Of a DNA stretch of 64,000 nucleotides, positions 1-10,135 are shown piece after piece (the first letter of the stretch is position 1; each line of letters begins with the position of its first letter). The translations under genes were made by a program, and so were the position numbers. Origin of the DNA: an uncultured Candidatus Saccharibacteria bacterium (GTDB lineage: Bacteria; Patescibacteriota; Saccharimonadia; Saccharimonadales; Saccharimonadaceae); assembly GCA_946530965.1 (NCBI GenBank), contig CAMNAK010000001.1, positions 310,001 to 374,000 of the forward strand, given 5' to 3'. The notes beneath the pieces are model-generated. The model was not told the origin of the DNA. It worked only from the letters and a program-made list of their open reading frames with translations, and ran no database searches.

Positions 1-304
1 TATCGTCATGGACATAAATACCCGGCCATACCAATAACAAAAATACAAACATAATGCCGAAATATAACAATGAGCGTTTGAGGAAAGACTTATGAAGTTG
101 ATCAACCTTCGCTCTACGTATTTGCGCAGCAATAAAGTTAGCAAATGCAATGACAGCAATCAATGCCACACTTTTAAAAAAAGCTATAGTAAAGAGTGAC
201 GATTTACCATAGAAATACCCATCCACATAGACAATATTGATAAATAGCCAATAAGCAAAGGCTAACGCGGTTGGAATTTTTGCTTTACTGAGATACTTCA
301 ACAT
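1..304 (-). CDS. partial membrane protein, N-terminus MLKYLSKAKIPTALAFAYWLFINIVYVDGYF..., continues beyond the window edge
   Basis: Open frame on the minus strand from ATG at 304 to the window edge; several hydrophobic segments; not in the ORF track because it is truncated. Confidence 0.65.
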   Translation of the reverse strand, partial: MLKYLSKAKIPTALAFAYWLFINIVYVDGYFYGKSSLFTIAFFKSVALIAVIAFANFIAAQIRRAKVDQLHKSFLKRSLLYFGIMFVFLLLVWPGIYVHDD

Positions 305-627
305 TATTAGGATTCCTTTGTTTTGCTGTTTTCAAGTTCTTACAATAAACTTTTACTAGCCGTTTCGGCCTGTTATGGCCTGGTAAACCCGATTCTCGGT
401 ACTACCGCCAACTTTGGCATTCATACACTATAGTATAGCACGGAAGATAAGCAATCTCCCTATGCAGAAATACCATACAAGCAACACATATAGCTCTAAT
501 ATAAGAAACAATAAACTATAGATTTATCTCACAAAGCAATTCGTACATGCCTAGCCTGCCTAAACGCCACTCATTTGCATACAAAAAAAGAACACCCTTT
601 CGGGTATTCTATTAAATGCGTCATATT

Positions 628-703
628 TGGTGGTCACGGCTGGACTTGAACCAGCGACACGCGGCTCTTCAGGCCGCTGCTCTACCAACTGAGCTACATG
701 ACC
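628..703 (-). tRNA. tRNA-Phe (GAA), CCA encoded
   Basis: Cloverleaf by eye: acceptor GGTCATG/CGTGACC, anticodon arm GCGGC-CTGAAGA-GCCGC, T-arm GCTGG-TTCAAGT-CCAGC, 3' ACCA. Confidence 0.95.
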
Positions 704-938
704 AACTCAATAGTTAAACTTTATCACATATTCCCCCCGAACGCAAACAATTAGTTACCTACCAGTCCAAGACCAAAAGTAACAATCAAATCGATTAACT
801 AAAAAAAACAACCTTCCAAAGTTTCTTTCCAAAGCTAATCTTTTCTTTTTCTGCCATTCACTAACATTATAGAATATTTTGACGTATTTATAAAAATATT
901 GCCTAACAACAGATAAGATAAGATGCTATAATAGAATC

Positions 939-2237
939 ATGAAAAAATTCAATACGTCGCCACTATCTGGCATGCAAGAACTCCTACCAACTGAGCAGGT
1001 CGTTTTTGACAAGCTCAAACAACAAATTAGCGACGTATACCATCATTACGGCTTCCAAAGTATCGAAACCCCACTTATCGACCGCACAGAAATTCTTTTT
1101 GCTAAGGCTGGCGGCGACACAGAGAAGCAAATCTATCGCGTCATGAAGACTGCCGAAACTGCAGATTCCGCCGATCAAGCTCTTCGCTTTGACCATACCG
1201 TGCCTCTAGCTCGCTACGTAGTAGAGCACAATAACGATCTAGCTTTTCCATTCAGCGTTACTCAGATCAACCGCAACTTCCGTGGCGAACGCGCCCAGCG
1301 TGGTCGTTTCCGCGAATTCTACCAGTGCGATGCGGATATTATTGGTCGCGACAGCCTTCCAATTGCCTACGACGCACAGGTTATTTCCTGCATCTACGAA
1401 GCACTCAAGGCTTTCAAGCTTCCAAACATGCAAGTTCGCATCAGTAACCGCAAGGTTCTTTCTGGCTTCCTTAGCGCTCTAGAGCTCGAAACAAAGAATG
1501 CCGAGATCGCAGAGATTATCGACCACATCGAAAAAGTTCCACTAGACGTTACTAGAGAAAAGCTAGCCAAGTTAGATGTCGACTCCGATAAAGTCGAAAA
1601 AATCATCAAGTTTACAGACATTAAGGGCGATTACGAAACTGTCGAGAAAGCCCTCACTGAGCTCCTTAGCGACACTTCAGCTATCGCAGAAGGCCTAAGC
1701 GAACTCAAAACCATATTTGACCTCCTAAACGCTCAGGAAAGCCTAGACGACGTCATTATCGACCTCATGATTATCCGTGGCCTAGATTACTACACTGGCA
1801 CCGTCTTCGAAACTTTCATTACTGATCACCGCGAACTCGGTTCAATCTCAAGCGGCGGCCGCTACGACAACCTTGCCAGCAACTTCTCGAGCCAATCTTT
1901 CCCAGGCGTTGGCGGAAGCATCGGCCTAACTCGCCTCTTCTTCGTCTTGAAAGAATGCGGCCTTATCGACATCAACGAAGAGAAGAATCCAGTAGATTAC
2001 TGTCTCTTACCGCTTAGTGAAAACGAATACAAATTCACTATGGCAACCGCAGCAAAGCTACGCAAACAGGGAAGCACCGTAGATATCGACTTTGAAACCA
2101 GAAAACTCGGCTCACGCATGAACCGCGCTGCAAAGATCGCAGAATATGCCATCGTTATCGGCGACAGCGAAGCTGCATCTGGCAAGCTCGCAGCCAAGAA
2201 TCTAAAAACCGGCGAAAAAACCGAGATTAATCTCTAA
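939..2237 (+). CDS. hisS: histidyl-tRNA synthetase
   Basis: Class II aaRS HisRS motifs (FDHTVPLARYV, RNFRGERAQRGRFREFYQCDADIIG, RGLDYYTGTVFE, SSGGRYDNL). Confidence 0.96.
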   Translation: MKKFNTSPLSGMQELLPTEQVVFDKLKQQISDVYHHYGFQSIETPLIDRTEILFAKAGGDTEKQIYRVMKTAETADSADQALRFDHTVPLARYVVEHNNDLAFPFSVTQINRNFRGERAQRGRFREFYQCDADIIGRDSLPIAYDAQVISCIYEALKAFKLPNMQVRISNRKVLSGFLSALELETKNAEIAEIIDHIEKVPLDVTREKLAKLDVDSDKVEKIIKFTDIKGDYETVEKALTELLSDTSAIAEGLSELKTIFDLLNAQESLDDVIIDLMIIRGLDYYTGTVFETFITDHRELGSISSGGRYDNLASNFSSQSFPGVGGSIGLTRLFFVLKECGLIDINEEKNPVDYCLLPLSENEYKFTMATAAKLRKQGSTVDIDFETRKLGSRMNRAAKIAEYAIVIGDSEAASGKLAAKNLKTGEKTEINL

Positions 2238-2396
2238 AAACAAGAGTCGTCCATAAAAGGACGACTTTTTGTACCCCTTGAAAATTATGCATTTTGTTGT
2301 ATAATAAAAGAACCTGTTTTTCAGGCGCAGTTTAAAAGTCAGCCGTCTGTCCACATTCGACTTCTCGCAAAAGCGAGAGAAAGGGGGAATTTTCCC

Positions 2397-3332
2397 ATGA
2401 TGAAAATCATTTTTATCTCAATGCTGATACTTCTGGCTCTCTTATCTTTGGCTTCATTCTACATAGAAGCCCAAAAATACGACGACACACCAGCAGCCAA
2501 AAAGGCGTCGGTTGCCAAAAAGGACAAGAGACTCATCATCGGCTTACTAGTTGCACTCGCGGTATTCTTCACGACAATAATGCTCTTACCCAAAGAATAC
2601 ATTGAGGATACTGACGATGCTTTTTTAAATGCAATACTTTCTGGTCCAGGTGTTGGCGCGATAATAACGATGGCCCTCAGCGAGGCAGCGAGAACATACC
2701 TCAAAAGCAAAATCAGAAGAGCCCCCATTACTATCGGTGATCTTAAAGATTTTGACGATCCGCCAGCAAAGAAAACCCCACGAAGAAGACAGCCCAGATC
2801 GAACTCCAGCTATTCAAGCGAAAGGAAAAGACCTCGAAGAAGACAGCCCAGATCGAACTCTAGCTATCCATACAGCCAGAGCAACGGACACGAAACCCCG
2901 AGAAAAGACACGAGCCCTGCAAGGCTCCTGATTCTTTCCGATGCATTACCGTTCGAGAATGTCGATCCGGAAGATTTCGACCCAGACGATCTCACGATCG
3001 CTGACGTCTTTTCGAATAGCGACGTCGTAAAAAGTTTCAACAACGTCGACGCCGCAAAAGCATATCTCAATACTCTCGACTTTGGCGACGTAATCATTAT
3101 GTCAGACCATACCGTCGTAATGAGTTTCAATGGCTTCCGCACCAAGAGAAACTTCGCAATCGCAGACGCAATCGCTTACAACTATTCACACAAGAATACT
3201 CGCGGCAGAGATTGCACAATCGTAAGCTCCTACCACCATTATGTTGAGTTTACATATGGACTGGGTAATGATACAGACTTCTATCACGACCTCGTAAACG
3301 CTCTGATAGCTTGTCTCGATAGCGGCGACTAA
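2397..3332 (+). CDS. hypothetical membrane protein with Arg-rich 18-aa tandem repeat
   Basis: ORF with own promoter (TATAAT near 2300), purine-rich ribosome site AAAGGGGG, two N-terminal TM segments, terminator hairpin after stop. Confidence 0.75.
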   Translation: MMKIIFISMLILLALLSLASFYIEAQKYDDTPAAKKASVAKKDKRLIIGLLVALAVFFTTIMLLPKEYIEDTDDAFLNAILSGPGVGAIITMALSEAARTYLKSKIRRAPITIGDLKDFDDPPAKKTPRRRQPRSNSSYSSERKRPRRRQPRSNSSYPYSQSNGHETPRKDTSPARLLILSDALPFENVDPEDFDPDDLTIADVFSNSDVVKSFNNVDAAKAYLNTLDFGDVIIMSDHTVVMSFNGFRTKRNFAIADAIAYNYSHKNTRGRDCTIVSSYHHYVEFTYGLGNDTDFYHDLVNALIACLDSGD

Positions 3333-3343
3333 TCTCAAGCTGA

Positions 3344-3376
3344 CGCCCCCGCATTAAAAGCGGGGGTATTTTTTGT
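3344..3376 (+). terminator. Rho-independent terminator
   Basis: CCCCCGC-attaaaa-GCGGGGG followed by T-rich tract. Confidence 0.8.
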
Positions 3377-3455
3377 CAAAAATCATAATAGCTTAACCAC
3401 ACTTTAAAATCTTTGTGCTAAACTAAAACCAAAGGGTTATTAGGAGTTATACAGA

Positions 3456-4067
3456 GTGGCACAATTATATTTCCGCTACGGCGCTATGGGCTGCGGTAAA
3501 ACCATGCAGCTATTACAAGTAGCCTTCAATTACGAAGAGCGCGGCCAAAAAGTCTGCGTCATCAAGCCAGCAACAGATACCAAAAATGGCGATAAACTTT
3601 TGACTCGCATTGGGCCAGAGCGTGAAACCAACTTTACTTTCAAGAAACACGATAATATCTTTAATAAAATCAAGCACGAATACCGCGATGTCGCCTGCGT
3701 CTTATGTGACGAATCGCAGTTTATGACCCCAAAACAAGCTGACCAGCTCATGAAGGTTGTCACCAAGCTAGATATTCCAGTCATGTGCTATGGCCTTAGG
3801 CTTAACTTCCGTCAACAAGATGGCGGTTTCGAAGGCGCAACCAGACTTTTACAAATCGCCCACAAAGTCGAAGAATTAAAAACCATCTGCGATTGTGGTC
3901 GCAAAGCCACTATGAACACGCGTTGGCTCAATGGCAAACTTGTTGTTGATGGCCCAGATGTCCTCATTGATGGTACTAGCGAAATCGAATACCGCTCAAT
4001 CTGTCCAAAATGTTTCTATAAATACCTAAGACGCGACGTCAAAAAAGCTAAAAAGGAGAAGAAGTAA
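3456..4067 (+). CDS. tdk: thymidine kinase (GTG start)
   Basis: P-loop GAMGCGKT, DESQF, YGLRLNFR, C-terminal zinc-binding Cys residues. Confidence 0.93.
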   Translation: MAQLYFRYGAMGCGKTMQLLQVAFNYEERGQKVCVIKPATDTKNGDKLLTRIGPERETNFTFKKHDNIFNKIKHEYRDVACVLCDESQFMTPKQADQLMKVVTKLDIPVMCYGLRLNFRQQDGGFEGATRLLQIAHKVEELKTICDCGRKATMNTRWLNGKLVVDGPDVLIDGTSEIEYRSICPKCFYKYLRRDVKKAKKEKK

Positions 4068-4684
4068 TGTTTATTGTTGTCGAAGGCCAAGACGCGACCG
4101 GCAAAGACACCCAGGCCGCCAAGCTAAAGGAATATTTTGAAGCCCAGGGCAAAAAAGTCGTTACTTACTCCGAATCTGGCACCACTAGCATCGATCCTTT
4201 CGTAAAAGGCATCGCCGAATTAAACTACGGCAAAGATTATGGTATCGAACGTCGCACCCGCGCCATGCTTTACCTCGTTAACCGCTACGAACAATGGAAG
4301 AAGCTCGCTGAACCAACCCTCAAAGAAAACGGCGTCGTCATTATTACGCGCAACTGGTTCTCAACTCTTATCTACGAAGGTTATATGCAGGGCGTTAGCC
4401 GTAGCTTTATCACGAAGATTCACAAACAGGTCATGCCTTCGCCGTATTTTAACCCAGACAAAATCGTCATTTTGACTCTAGACGAGAAAGAACAGGCCAA
4501 ACGTCTAGAAAGCCAGGGCAAAGTCCGCCAAGGCGAATTCTTTAAGTCCAAAGGTTATGAATTCCAACACAAACTCAACCAAGCCTACCTTAAGGTTGCT
4601 AAAGAATTCGATATTCCAACTTTCGATACCAGCGGTACTATCGATGAAGTTTTTGAACGTCTAAAGAAATTCTGGCAAATCTAA
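4067..4684 (+). CDS. tmk: thymidylate kinase
   Basis: FIVVEGQDATGKDTQ P-loop; TAATG overlap with tdk. Confidence 0.85.
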   Translation: MFIVVEGQDATGKDTQAAKLKEYFEAQGKKVVTYSESGTTSIDPFVKGIAELNYGKDYGIERRTRAMLYLVNRYEQWKKLAEPTLKENGVVIITRNWFSTLIYEGYMQGVSRSFITKIHKQVMPSPYFNPDKIVILTLDEKEQAKRLESQGKVRQGEFFKSKGYEFQHKLNQAYLKVAKEFDIPTFDTSGTIDEVFERLKKFWQI

Positions 4685-5331
4685 TGCACGAATCTTGGCA
4701 AGACTTTTTACAGCACGAGTTTAATCAGCCATATTTCAAAAAGCTGAGCAAGTTTTTGCATGAAGCTTACGAAACCAAGACGATTTATCCGCCAAAGCAA
4801 CAAGTCTTTTCAGCTTTCTCAACAGACCTGAACGAAGTAAAAGTCGTAATCCTTGGCCAAGATCCATACCACGAACCAGGCCAAGCCCACGGGCTAGCTT
4901 TTTCGGTTCAAGACGGAGTCAAAATTCCACCTTCGCTCGTCAATATCTATAAAGAGATTCACGAAGAACTAGGTTCACCAATCCCAAAAACCGGCAAGCT
5001 TACCAACTGGCAAGAGCAAGGCGTTTTATTGCTTAATAACGTCCTGACCGTCGAAGCCCACAAAGCTGGTAGCCATCGTGGTTATGGCTGGGAAGATTTT
5101 ACAAAACACTGCGTAGAATACTTATCCGAAACCCGCCCACATCTAGTTTTCTTACTCTGGGGCAGAGATGCCAGGAACAAAGCAGCATTAGTAGACAAAA
5201 GCAAACACCTTGTCCTAGAAGCCGCCCACCCATCGCCATTATCTGCTTACAACGGATTCTTTGGCTGTAACCACTTCAAAAAGTGCAATGAGCAGCTAGA
5301 AGAATGGGGATTAACCCCTATAAAATGGTAA
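4684..5331 (+). CDS. ung: uracil-DNA glycosylase
   Basis: VVILGQDPYHEPGQAHGLAFSV and HPSPLSAYNGFFGCNHF motifs. Confidence 0.97.
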   Translation: MHESWQDFLQHEFNQPYFKKLSKFLHEAYETKTIYPPKQQVFSAFSTDLNEVKVVILGQDPYHEPGQAHGLAFSVQDGVKIPPSLVNIYKEIHEELGSPIPKTGKLTNWQEQGVLLLNNVLTVEAHKAGSHRGYGWEDFTKHCVEYLSETRPHLVFLLWGRDARNKAALVDKSKHLVLEAAHPSPLSAYNGFFGCNHFKKCNEQLEEWGLTPIKW

Positions 5332-5385
5332 CCCTTCATAGCGCTTATGCTCGCTTTATCTTGAATAATCTGTTATAAAATCCTT

Positions 5386-5706
5386 ATGAATGAATTTATC
5401 TGTCTCTTTTTGCCAGCTTTCCTAACCCTGACAAAGAAAGATCTCAAAGACACCCCTGTAAACGTTATCAAGAAGTACGCTACTTCCGTGCTTGCGATTA
5501 ATTTTATCGCAATGCTAGTTATCTATGTCCTTCACTGCATTACTGGCAGTACTGCAATAGAATATACCTACACATTCACCCTAAAATATCTTGCCCTTAC
5601 TTGTGCACTAGCCAAAATCCTTCCATCGATTCGCAAATTCATCAAGAAAAACATCAAAATCGAGGTACGCCGTGAAAATCGCGAGAAAAATTCTAAGCGT
5701 AGTTAA
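5386..5706 (+). CDS. small membrane protein upstream of LtaS-like sulfatase
   Basis: ORF with TATAAA 6 nt before ATG; hydrophobic segments; overlaps the next ORF. Confidence 0.65.
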   Translation: MNEFICLFLPAFLTLTKKDLKDTPVNVIKKYATSVLAINFIAMLVIYVLHCITGSTAIEYTYTFTLKYLALTCALAKILPSIRKFIKKNIKIEVRRENREKNSKRS

Positions 5707-7201
5707 TCTACTCGTTATCTTTTTTACCACGCTAGCTGTATATGCTACTCATTGGCTACGCGCCAACTATGGCGATATTAGCTTTGACGAAATTCTCTTC
5801 ACACTAACCTCACCAATTCACGGAACAGAAGATGGCCTTATTGAATCTTTTAAAATCAACGCACTAAAGCCCGCTATTATAGTCTCTCTTGCGCTCTTTA
5901 TTGCTCTAACAGCCCTTTATTCTTTCTTCGTATCATCGACATTCAAGTTTAAAATCCAATTATTTAAACATAAAGCTCACGAATTCAAGATCAGTGGCCT
6001 TATTCCATTCTTTTTGCTCGTCGTATTAAATATTGGTACTATTGCCGCTACCTTAAATAAATGCATAGATGAAGTGGGCATCAAAGAATACTATTTTAAT
6101 CAAACTCAAAACTCCACCTTTATTGCAGACAACTATGTCGACCCAAACGACATTACGCTTACTTTTCCAGAGCAAAAAAGAAACCTTATTCATATCTATG
6201 TCGAATCGTTCGAATCTAGCTTCTTCTCAAAAGAACTAGGTGGTCAAGAAAGCGTCAACCTCCTCGAAGAACTAACCAAGCTTACTTCAGAAAACGTCAA
6301 CTTCTCTAATACAGATAAGTTTGGCGGCGCCTATGTGACTTCCAATACCGGCTATACATCCGCAGGCCTTACCGCACAAATGCTTGGCATTCCAATCAAG
6401 ATTAATAGCTATGCCATTGGCTTAACCGAACAACACGATCACTTCCTACAAGGCGCAACCGGAATCGGAAACATCCTCGAGCAGCAAGGTTATCGCCAGT
6501 ATTTCATGATGGGCTCAGAAAAAGAATTCGGCAACCGCGATACGCTCCTAAAAGAGCATGGCAACTACATAATCTACGATCTAAATAGCGCAAAAGAAGA
6601 TGGTAGTCTCCCGGAAGATTACCGTGAATTCTGGGGCTTCGAAGACAGCAAGCTATTTGCCTTCGCAAAAAAGCAGTTAACCGAGATCGCAAAAGATAAC
6701 ACTCCGTTCAACTACTCCTTCCTCACTGAGAATACCCATCACCCAGAAGGCTATATGGAATCCAGCTGCCCACAAAACTACAGCGAGCAATACTCTAACG
6801 TTATTAACTGCACTGCAGGGCAGATTCTAGACTTTATAAACTGGATCAAGAAACAAGACTTCTACAAAAACACCACTATCGTTATTACTGGCGACCACCT
6901 ATCTATGACCAGCGAGCACTTCTCAGAGGACCAGCTTTCCGAGCGCCGCGTATATAACTTATTCATCAACTCCGCCGTAAAACCAAAGCAGGCCAAAAAC
7001 CGCCAGTTTACCACGATGGATATTTTTCCAACCACACTCGCCGCCATGGGCGTAAAAATCGAAGGCAACCGCCTAGCACTCGGCACAAACCTATTCTCTG
7101 ACGAGAAAACTCTCCTAGAGCAATATGGCACAGAAGAATTAAATGCAGAACTAGATAAGCGCAGCATCTTCTATAACGACAAGTTCCTCCTCGGAAGATA
7201 G
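5672..7201 (+). CDS. LTA synthase/MdoB-family sulfatase (phosphoglycerol transferase-like) membrane protein
   Basis: N-terminal TM segments followed by sulfatase fold: HIYVESFESS, SNTGYTSAGL, TVIVITGDHLSM-type motif. Confidence 0.85.
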   Translation: MKIARKILSVVNLLVIFFTTLAVYATHWLRANYGDISFDEILFTLTSPIHGTEDGLIESFKINALKPAIIVSLALFIALTALYSFFVSSTFKFKIQLFKHKAHEFKISGLIPFFLLVVLNIGTIAATLNKCIDEVGIKEYYFNQTQNSTFIADNYVDPNDITLTFPEQKRNLIHIYVESFESSFFSKELGGQESVNLLEELTKLTSENVNFSNTDKFGGAYVTSNTGYTSAGLTAQMLGIPIKINSYAIGLTEQHDHFLQGATGIGNILEQQGYRQYFMMGSEKEFGNRDTLLKEHGNYIIYDLNSAKEDGSLPEDYREFWGFEDSKLFAFAKKQLTEIAKDNTPFNYSFLTENTHHPEGYMESSCPQNYSEQYSNVINCTAGQILDFINWIKKQDFYKNTTIVITGDHLSMTSEHFSEDQLSERRVYNLFINSAVKPKQAKNRQFTTMDIFPTTLAAMGVKIEGNRLALGTNLFSDEKTLLEQYGTEELNAELDKRSIFYNDKFLLGR

Positions 7202-7310
7202 TCTCCCGAAAGCCAATCCTCTTTGACTTAAAATACAAATCATTGTATAATATAGCCACGCAAGCGCCCTAGGTAGCATGTGTTAGAACATTTCAAAGGA
7301 GGATTCCTCA

Positions 7311-7715
7311 ATGGATCAGCTGAAAGGAACAAATTTCGAGAAAACACTCACAGAAGGAGGCTTCGTTGTTTACAACATCCCTCCGAAAGGCAACCTGCCC
7401 GTACGCTGCACACCCGTCAGCAATGAGCTGAGCGCATGGCAGACAACACTCGGCAGCTGCAATCCCTATGTAGTCGCAGATCAGAATACAAAGACAATCG
7501 CCGTTCTCTACGACAAAATCGTCGGAGAGATAACCGAGCGAGCTATCTACACTACACTCGTCATCATTCGCAGATATCTTAAGCACTGGAACGTTAAGCC
7601 CGAGATTATTCGAGCCAGAACCCACTGCGCATACATCATCTGCGACGGCGGCAGCCCCATCACAAGCAGCGTCATCAAAGACACTCTTAACGAGCTGAGA
7701 TCCATAATTATCTAA
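7311..7715 (+). CDS. hypothetical protein, 134 aa
   Basis: Promoter TTGACT-17-TATAAT, ~60-nt leader, AAAGGAGG SD, terminator after stop; no recognised domain. Confidence 0.7.
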   Translation: MDQLKGTNFEKTLTEGGFVVYNIPPKGNLPVRCTPVSNELSAWQTTLGSCNPYVVADQNTKTIAVLYDKIVGEITERAIYTTLVIIRRYLKHWNVKPEIIRARTHCAYIICDGGSPITSSVIKDTLNELRSIII

Positions 7716-7801
7716 TCTCCTTCAAAGACCCCTGCGCTAGCTAGGGTCTTTTTCTTTGCCAAAGATGCGCCATATCAAGCCAGATGATATAATAAGCATA
7801 G

Positions 7802-8584
7802 ATGACAGAAGATTACTGTAAACTTATTGGACTAAAAATCCACTACGCCAAACAGGGTAGCGGAAGAGTTCTACTAGTCCTCGCTGGTTGGGGCACAACT
7901 ATTGCTACCTACCAAAGCATTTTTGATGATTTCTCAGAAAACCACACCGTCTATTGTCTAGAAATGCCGGGCTGCGGTTCATCAGATGAGCCAAAACAGG
8001 CACTAACTTCTAGCGATTACGCAAAACTCGTCAAAGAATTCATCAAAAAAGAAGGCATTACCCGGCTAGACCTTATCGGTCACTCTAACGGTGGACGCAC
8101 CATTATCAAGATGCTCGGCGAGAATCCAGACGAGCTAGATTTTAAAGTTGACCATATCGTTTTGACTGGCTGCGCTGGCCTCGTTCAGAAAAAGAGCGCC
8201 GCAACCAAAATCAAAACCAGTCTTATGAAAGCTGGTAAGAAAGCTATCAGTACCAAGCTAGCCAAGAAGCTCGCCCCAAATCTAGAAGAAGATCTAAAAA
8301 GCAGAATGGGATCCGACGATTATCGCGACGCAACTCCTGTCATGCGCGAAACTCTAGTCAATCTCGTAAACGAAGACCTCCGCGACCTACTGCCAAATCT
8401 ATCCCAACCAACCCTTCTAATCTGGGGAGAAATCGACGACCAAACTCCGCTCCACGATGGCGAAGTTATGGAAAAGCTAATCGAAGATTCTGGACTAATC
8501 ATGTTCGAGAATTGCGGGCATTTTGCATTCCTAGAAGACCGCGCACGTTTTGCTGCAATCGTAAAAAACTTTTTAGCAAGTTAA
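7802..8584 (+). CDS. alpha/beta hydrolase
   Basis: LDLIGHSNGGRT nucleophile elbow, C-terminal GH-F. Confidence 0.85.
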   Translation: MTEDYCKLIGLKIHYAKQGSGRVLLVLAGWGTTIATYQSIFDDFSENHTVYCLEMPGCGSSDEPKQALTSSDYAKLVKEFIKKEGITRLDLIGHSNGGRTIIKMLGENPDELDFKVDHIVLTGCAGLVQKKSAATKIKTSLMKAGKKAISTKLAKKLAPNLEEDLKSRMGSDDYRDATPVMRETLVNLVNEDLRDLLPNLSQPTLLIWGEIDDQTPLHDGEVMEKLIEDSGLIMFENCGHFAFLEDRARFAAIVKNFLAS

Positions 8585-8585
8585 T

Positions 8586-10127
8586 ATGATATACGTTTTA
8601 ATTGTTTTACTAATCATCAACTTAGCCCTAGCTTGTGCAAACTACTTGCACATGTTCCAGCTTAATTTCTACAAAACCGATATGCACCTCCATTGGTGCA
8701 AGAGTAATATCGGCAAGTTAATCTTCCGCAGTGTCTTGTCGCTTTGCGGTCTTCTAGTTTTAACCGAGCCTCTAATCCTACAAGTCTTCGCCATAGTAGT
8801 GCTCGCTTTTTCGATCTTCCTACTTGCCCCAAAGAAAAAATCCAAAGTTCCATTCAAAATCACCGGAAGGGTTCTTCGTCTTTTCGCACTCGAAGCCGTT
8901 ATTACTGCACTAATCATCTTTATTAAACCAAGCCTAAACTGCACGATTATTCGCCTAGGCATCATTAATGTTCTTGCGCCATTCCTATGCCTCGCCGCAA
9001 ACTTCGTGCTTTATCCAATCGAAAAAGTCGGCCAGAAACACTACATCGATAGTGCAAAAGCCATCCTTGAAAAACATCAAGATTTGACCATTATTGGCAT
9101 CACTGGTAGTTATGGCAAAACCAGCATGAAGACCTTCCTAACAGAACTTTTGAAGCAAAAATACAACGTCCTGACAACTCCACAAAACTACAACACGCCT
9201 CTTGGTATCGCTAGAACAATCAAGACCGAGCTAAAACCGACCCATCAAATCTTCGTCTGTGAGATGGGCGCAATGTGGAAGGGCGAAATTGCCGAATGCT
9301 GCAAACTCGCCAACCCAGATCTTGGCATCATTACAGCTATTGGCCCACAACATCTTCAAACCTTCAAAACTATCGATACTATCATCAACACTAAGTTTGA
9401 GCTTGCTGATTCGGTCGCAAAGAACGACGGCGTCGTATTCCTAGATTACGATAACCAATACATTAAGAAACATCACACCAAAGCAAACGTTATTAGCTAT
9501 GGCGTCGAGAACGAAAAGCTAGATTACTATGCCGATAAGCTAAAATCTTCAAGCGAAGGCCAGCGTTTTATAATCAATCACGAAGGCAAAAAACTAGAAT
9601 GCCAAGCCAAACTGCTCGGCTTCCATAATACCGAGAACCTAACTGGCGCTATCGCCGTCGCGAAATACCTTGGCGTTTCAGACAAAGATATTCAGTATGC
9701 ACTCAAACATATCAAAGGTGCGCCGCATCGCCTAGAGCTCAACAACAGAGGCAACCTTAGCATCATCGACGATACCTACAACTCTAACCCGGTCAGTTCC
9801 AAACTCGCCGTCGACACTCTATCCGAATTCGAGGGCAAACAAGTCGTTATTACTCCTGGCCTTATCGAGCTTGGCGACGACGAAGAGCGATACAATCAAG
9901 AGCTCGGCGAGCACATCGCAAAACAAGAAATCGATCACGTATACCTAGTTGGTCGCGGTAGCCAAACCGCCGCCATCGAAGCAGGGCTAACCGCAAAGAA
10001 ATTCGACACAAGCAAGATTCAGTATGTCAAAAGTCCGCAGGAAGGCGTCAGCTATGCAACACGTCGCTTTCCATCAGAAAAGCTAAATATCCTACTATTA
10101 AACGATTTGCCAGATAACTATAATTAA
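8586..10127 (+). CDS. murF: Mur ligase family protein, MurF-like, with N-terminal TM region
   Basis: GITGSYGKTSMKTFL P-loop, QNYNTPLGIARTI, MGAMWKGEIAECC, DDTYNSNPVS. Confidence 0.85.
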   Translation: MIYVLIVLLIINLALACANYLHMFQLNFYKTDMHLHWCKSNIGKLIFRSVLSLCGLLVLTEPLILQVFAIVVLAFSIFLLAPKKKSKVPFKITGRVLRLFALEAVITALIIFIKPSLNCTIIRLGIINVLAPFLCLAANFVLYPIEKVGQKHYIDSAKAILEKHQDLTIIGITGSYGKTSMKTFLTELLKQKYNVLTTPQNYNTPLGIARTIKTELKPTHQIFVCEMGAMWKGEIAECCKLANPDLGIITAIGPQHLQTFKTIDTIINTKFELADSVAKNDGVVFLDYDNQYIKKHHTKANVISYGVENEKLDYYADKLKSSSEGQRFIINHEGKKLECQAKLLGFHNTENLTGAIAVAKYLGVSDKDIQYALKHIKGAPHRLELNNRGNLSIIDDTYNSNPVSSKLAVDTLSEFEGKQVVITPGLIELGDDEERYNQELGEHIAKQEIDHVYLVGRGSQTAAIEAGLTAKKFDTSKIQYVKSPQEGVSYATRRFPSEKLNILLLNDLPDNYN

Positions 10128-10135
10128 GGAGTATT

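Noticed and set aside
1239-1433. Antisense ORFs in hisS and similar overlapping ORFs across the track (e.g. 984-1196, 6504-6692, 13481-13935, 41542-41967)
   Set aside because: They lie wholly opposite or out of frame to genes with clear homology motifs and show no independent domain or start signal
2781-2880. Considered a CRISPR-like repeat
   Set aside because: Only two copies, in frame within a coding sequence, no spacers
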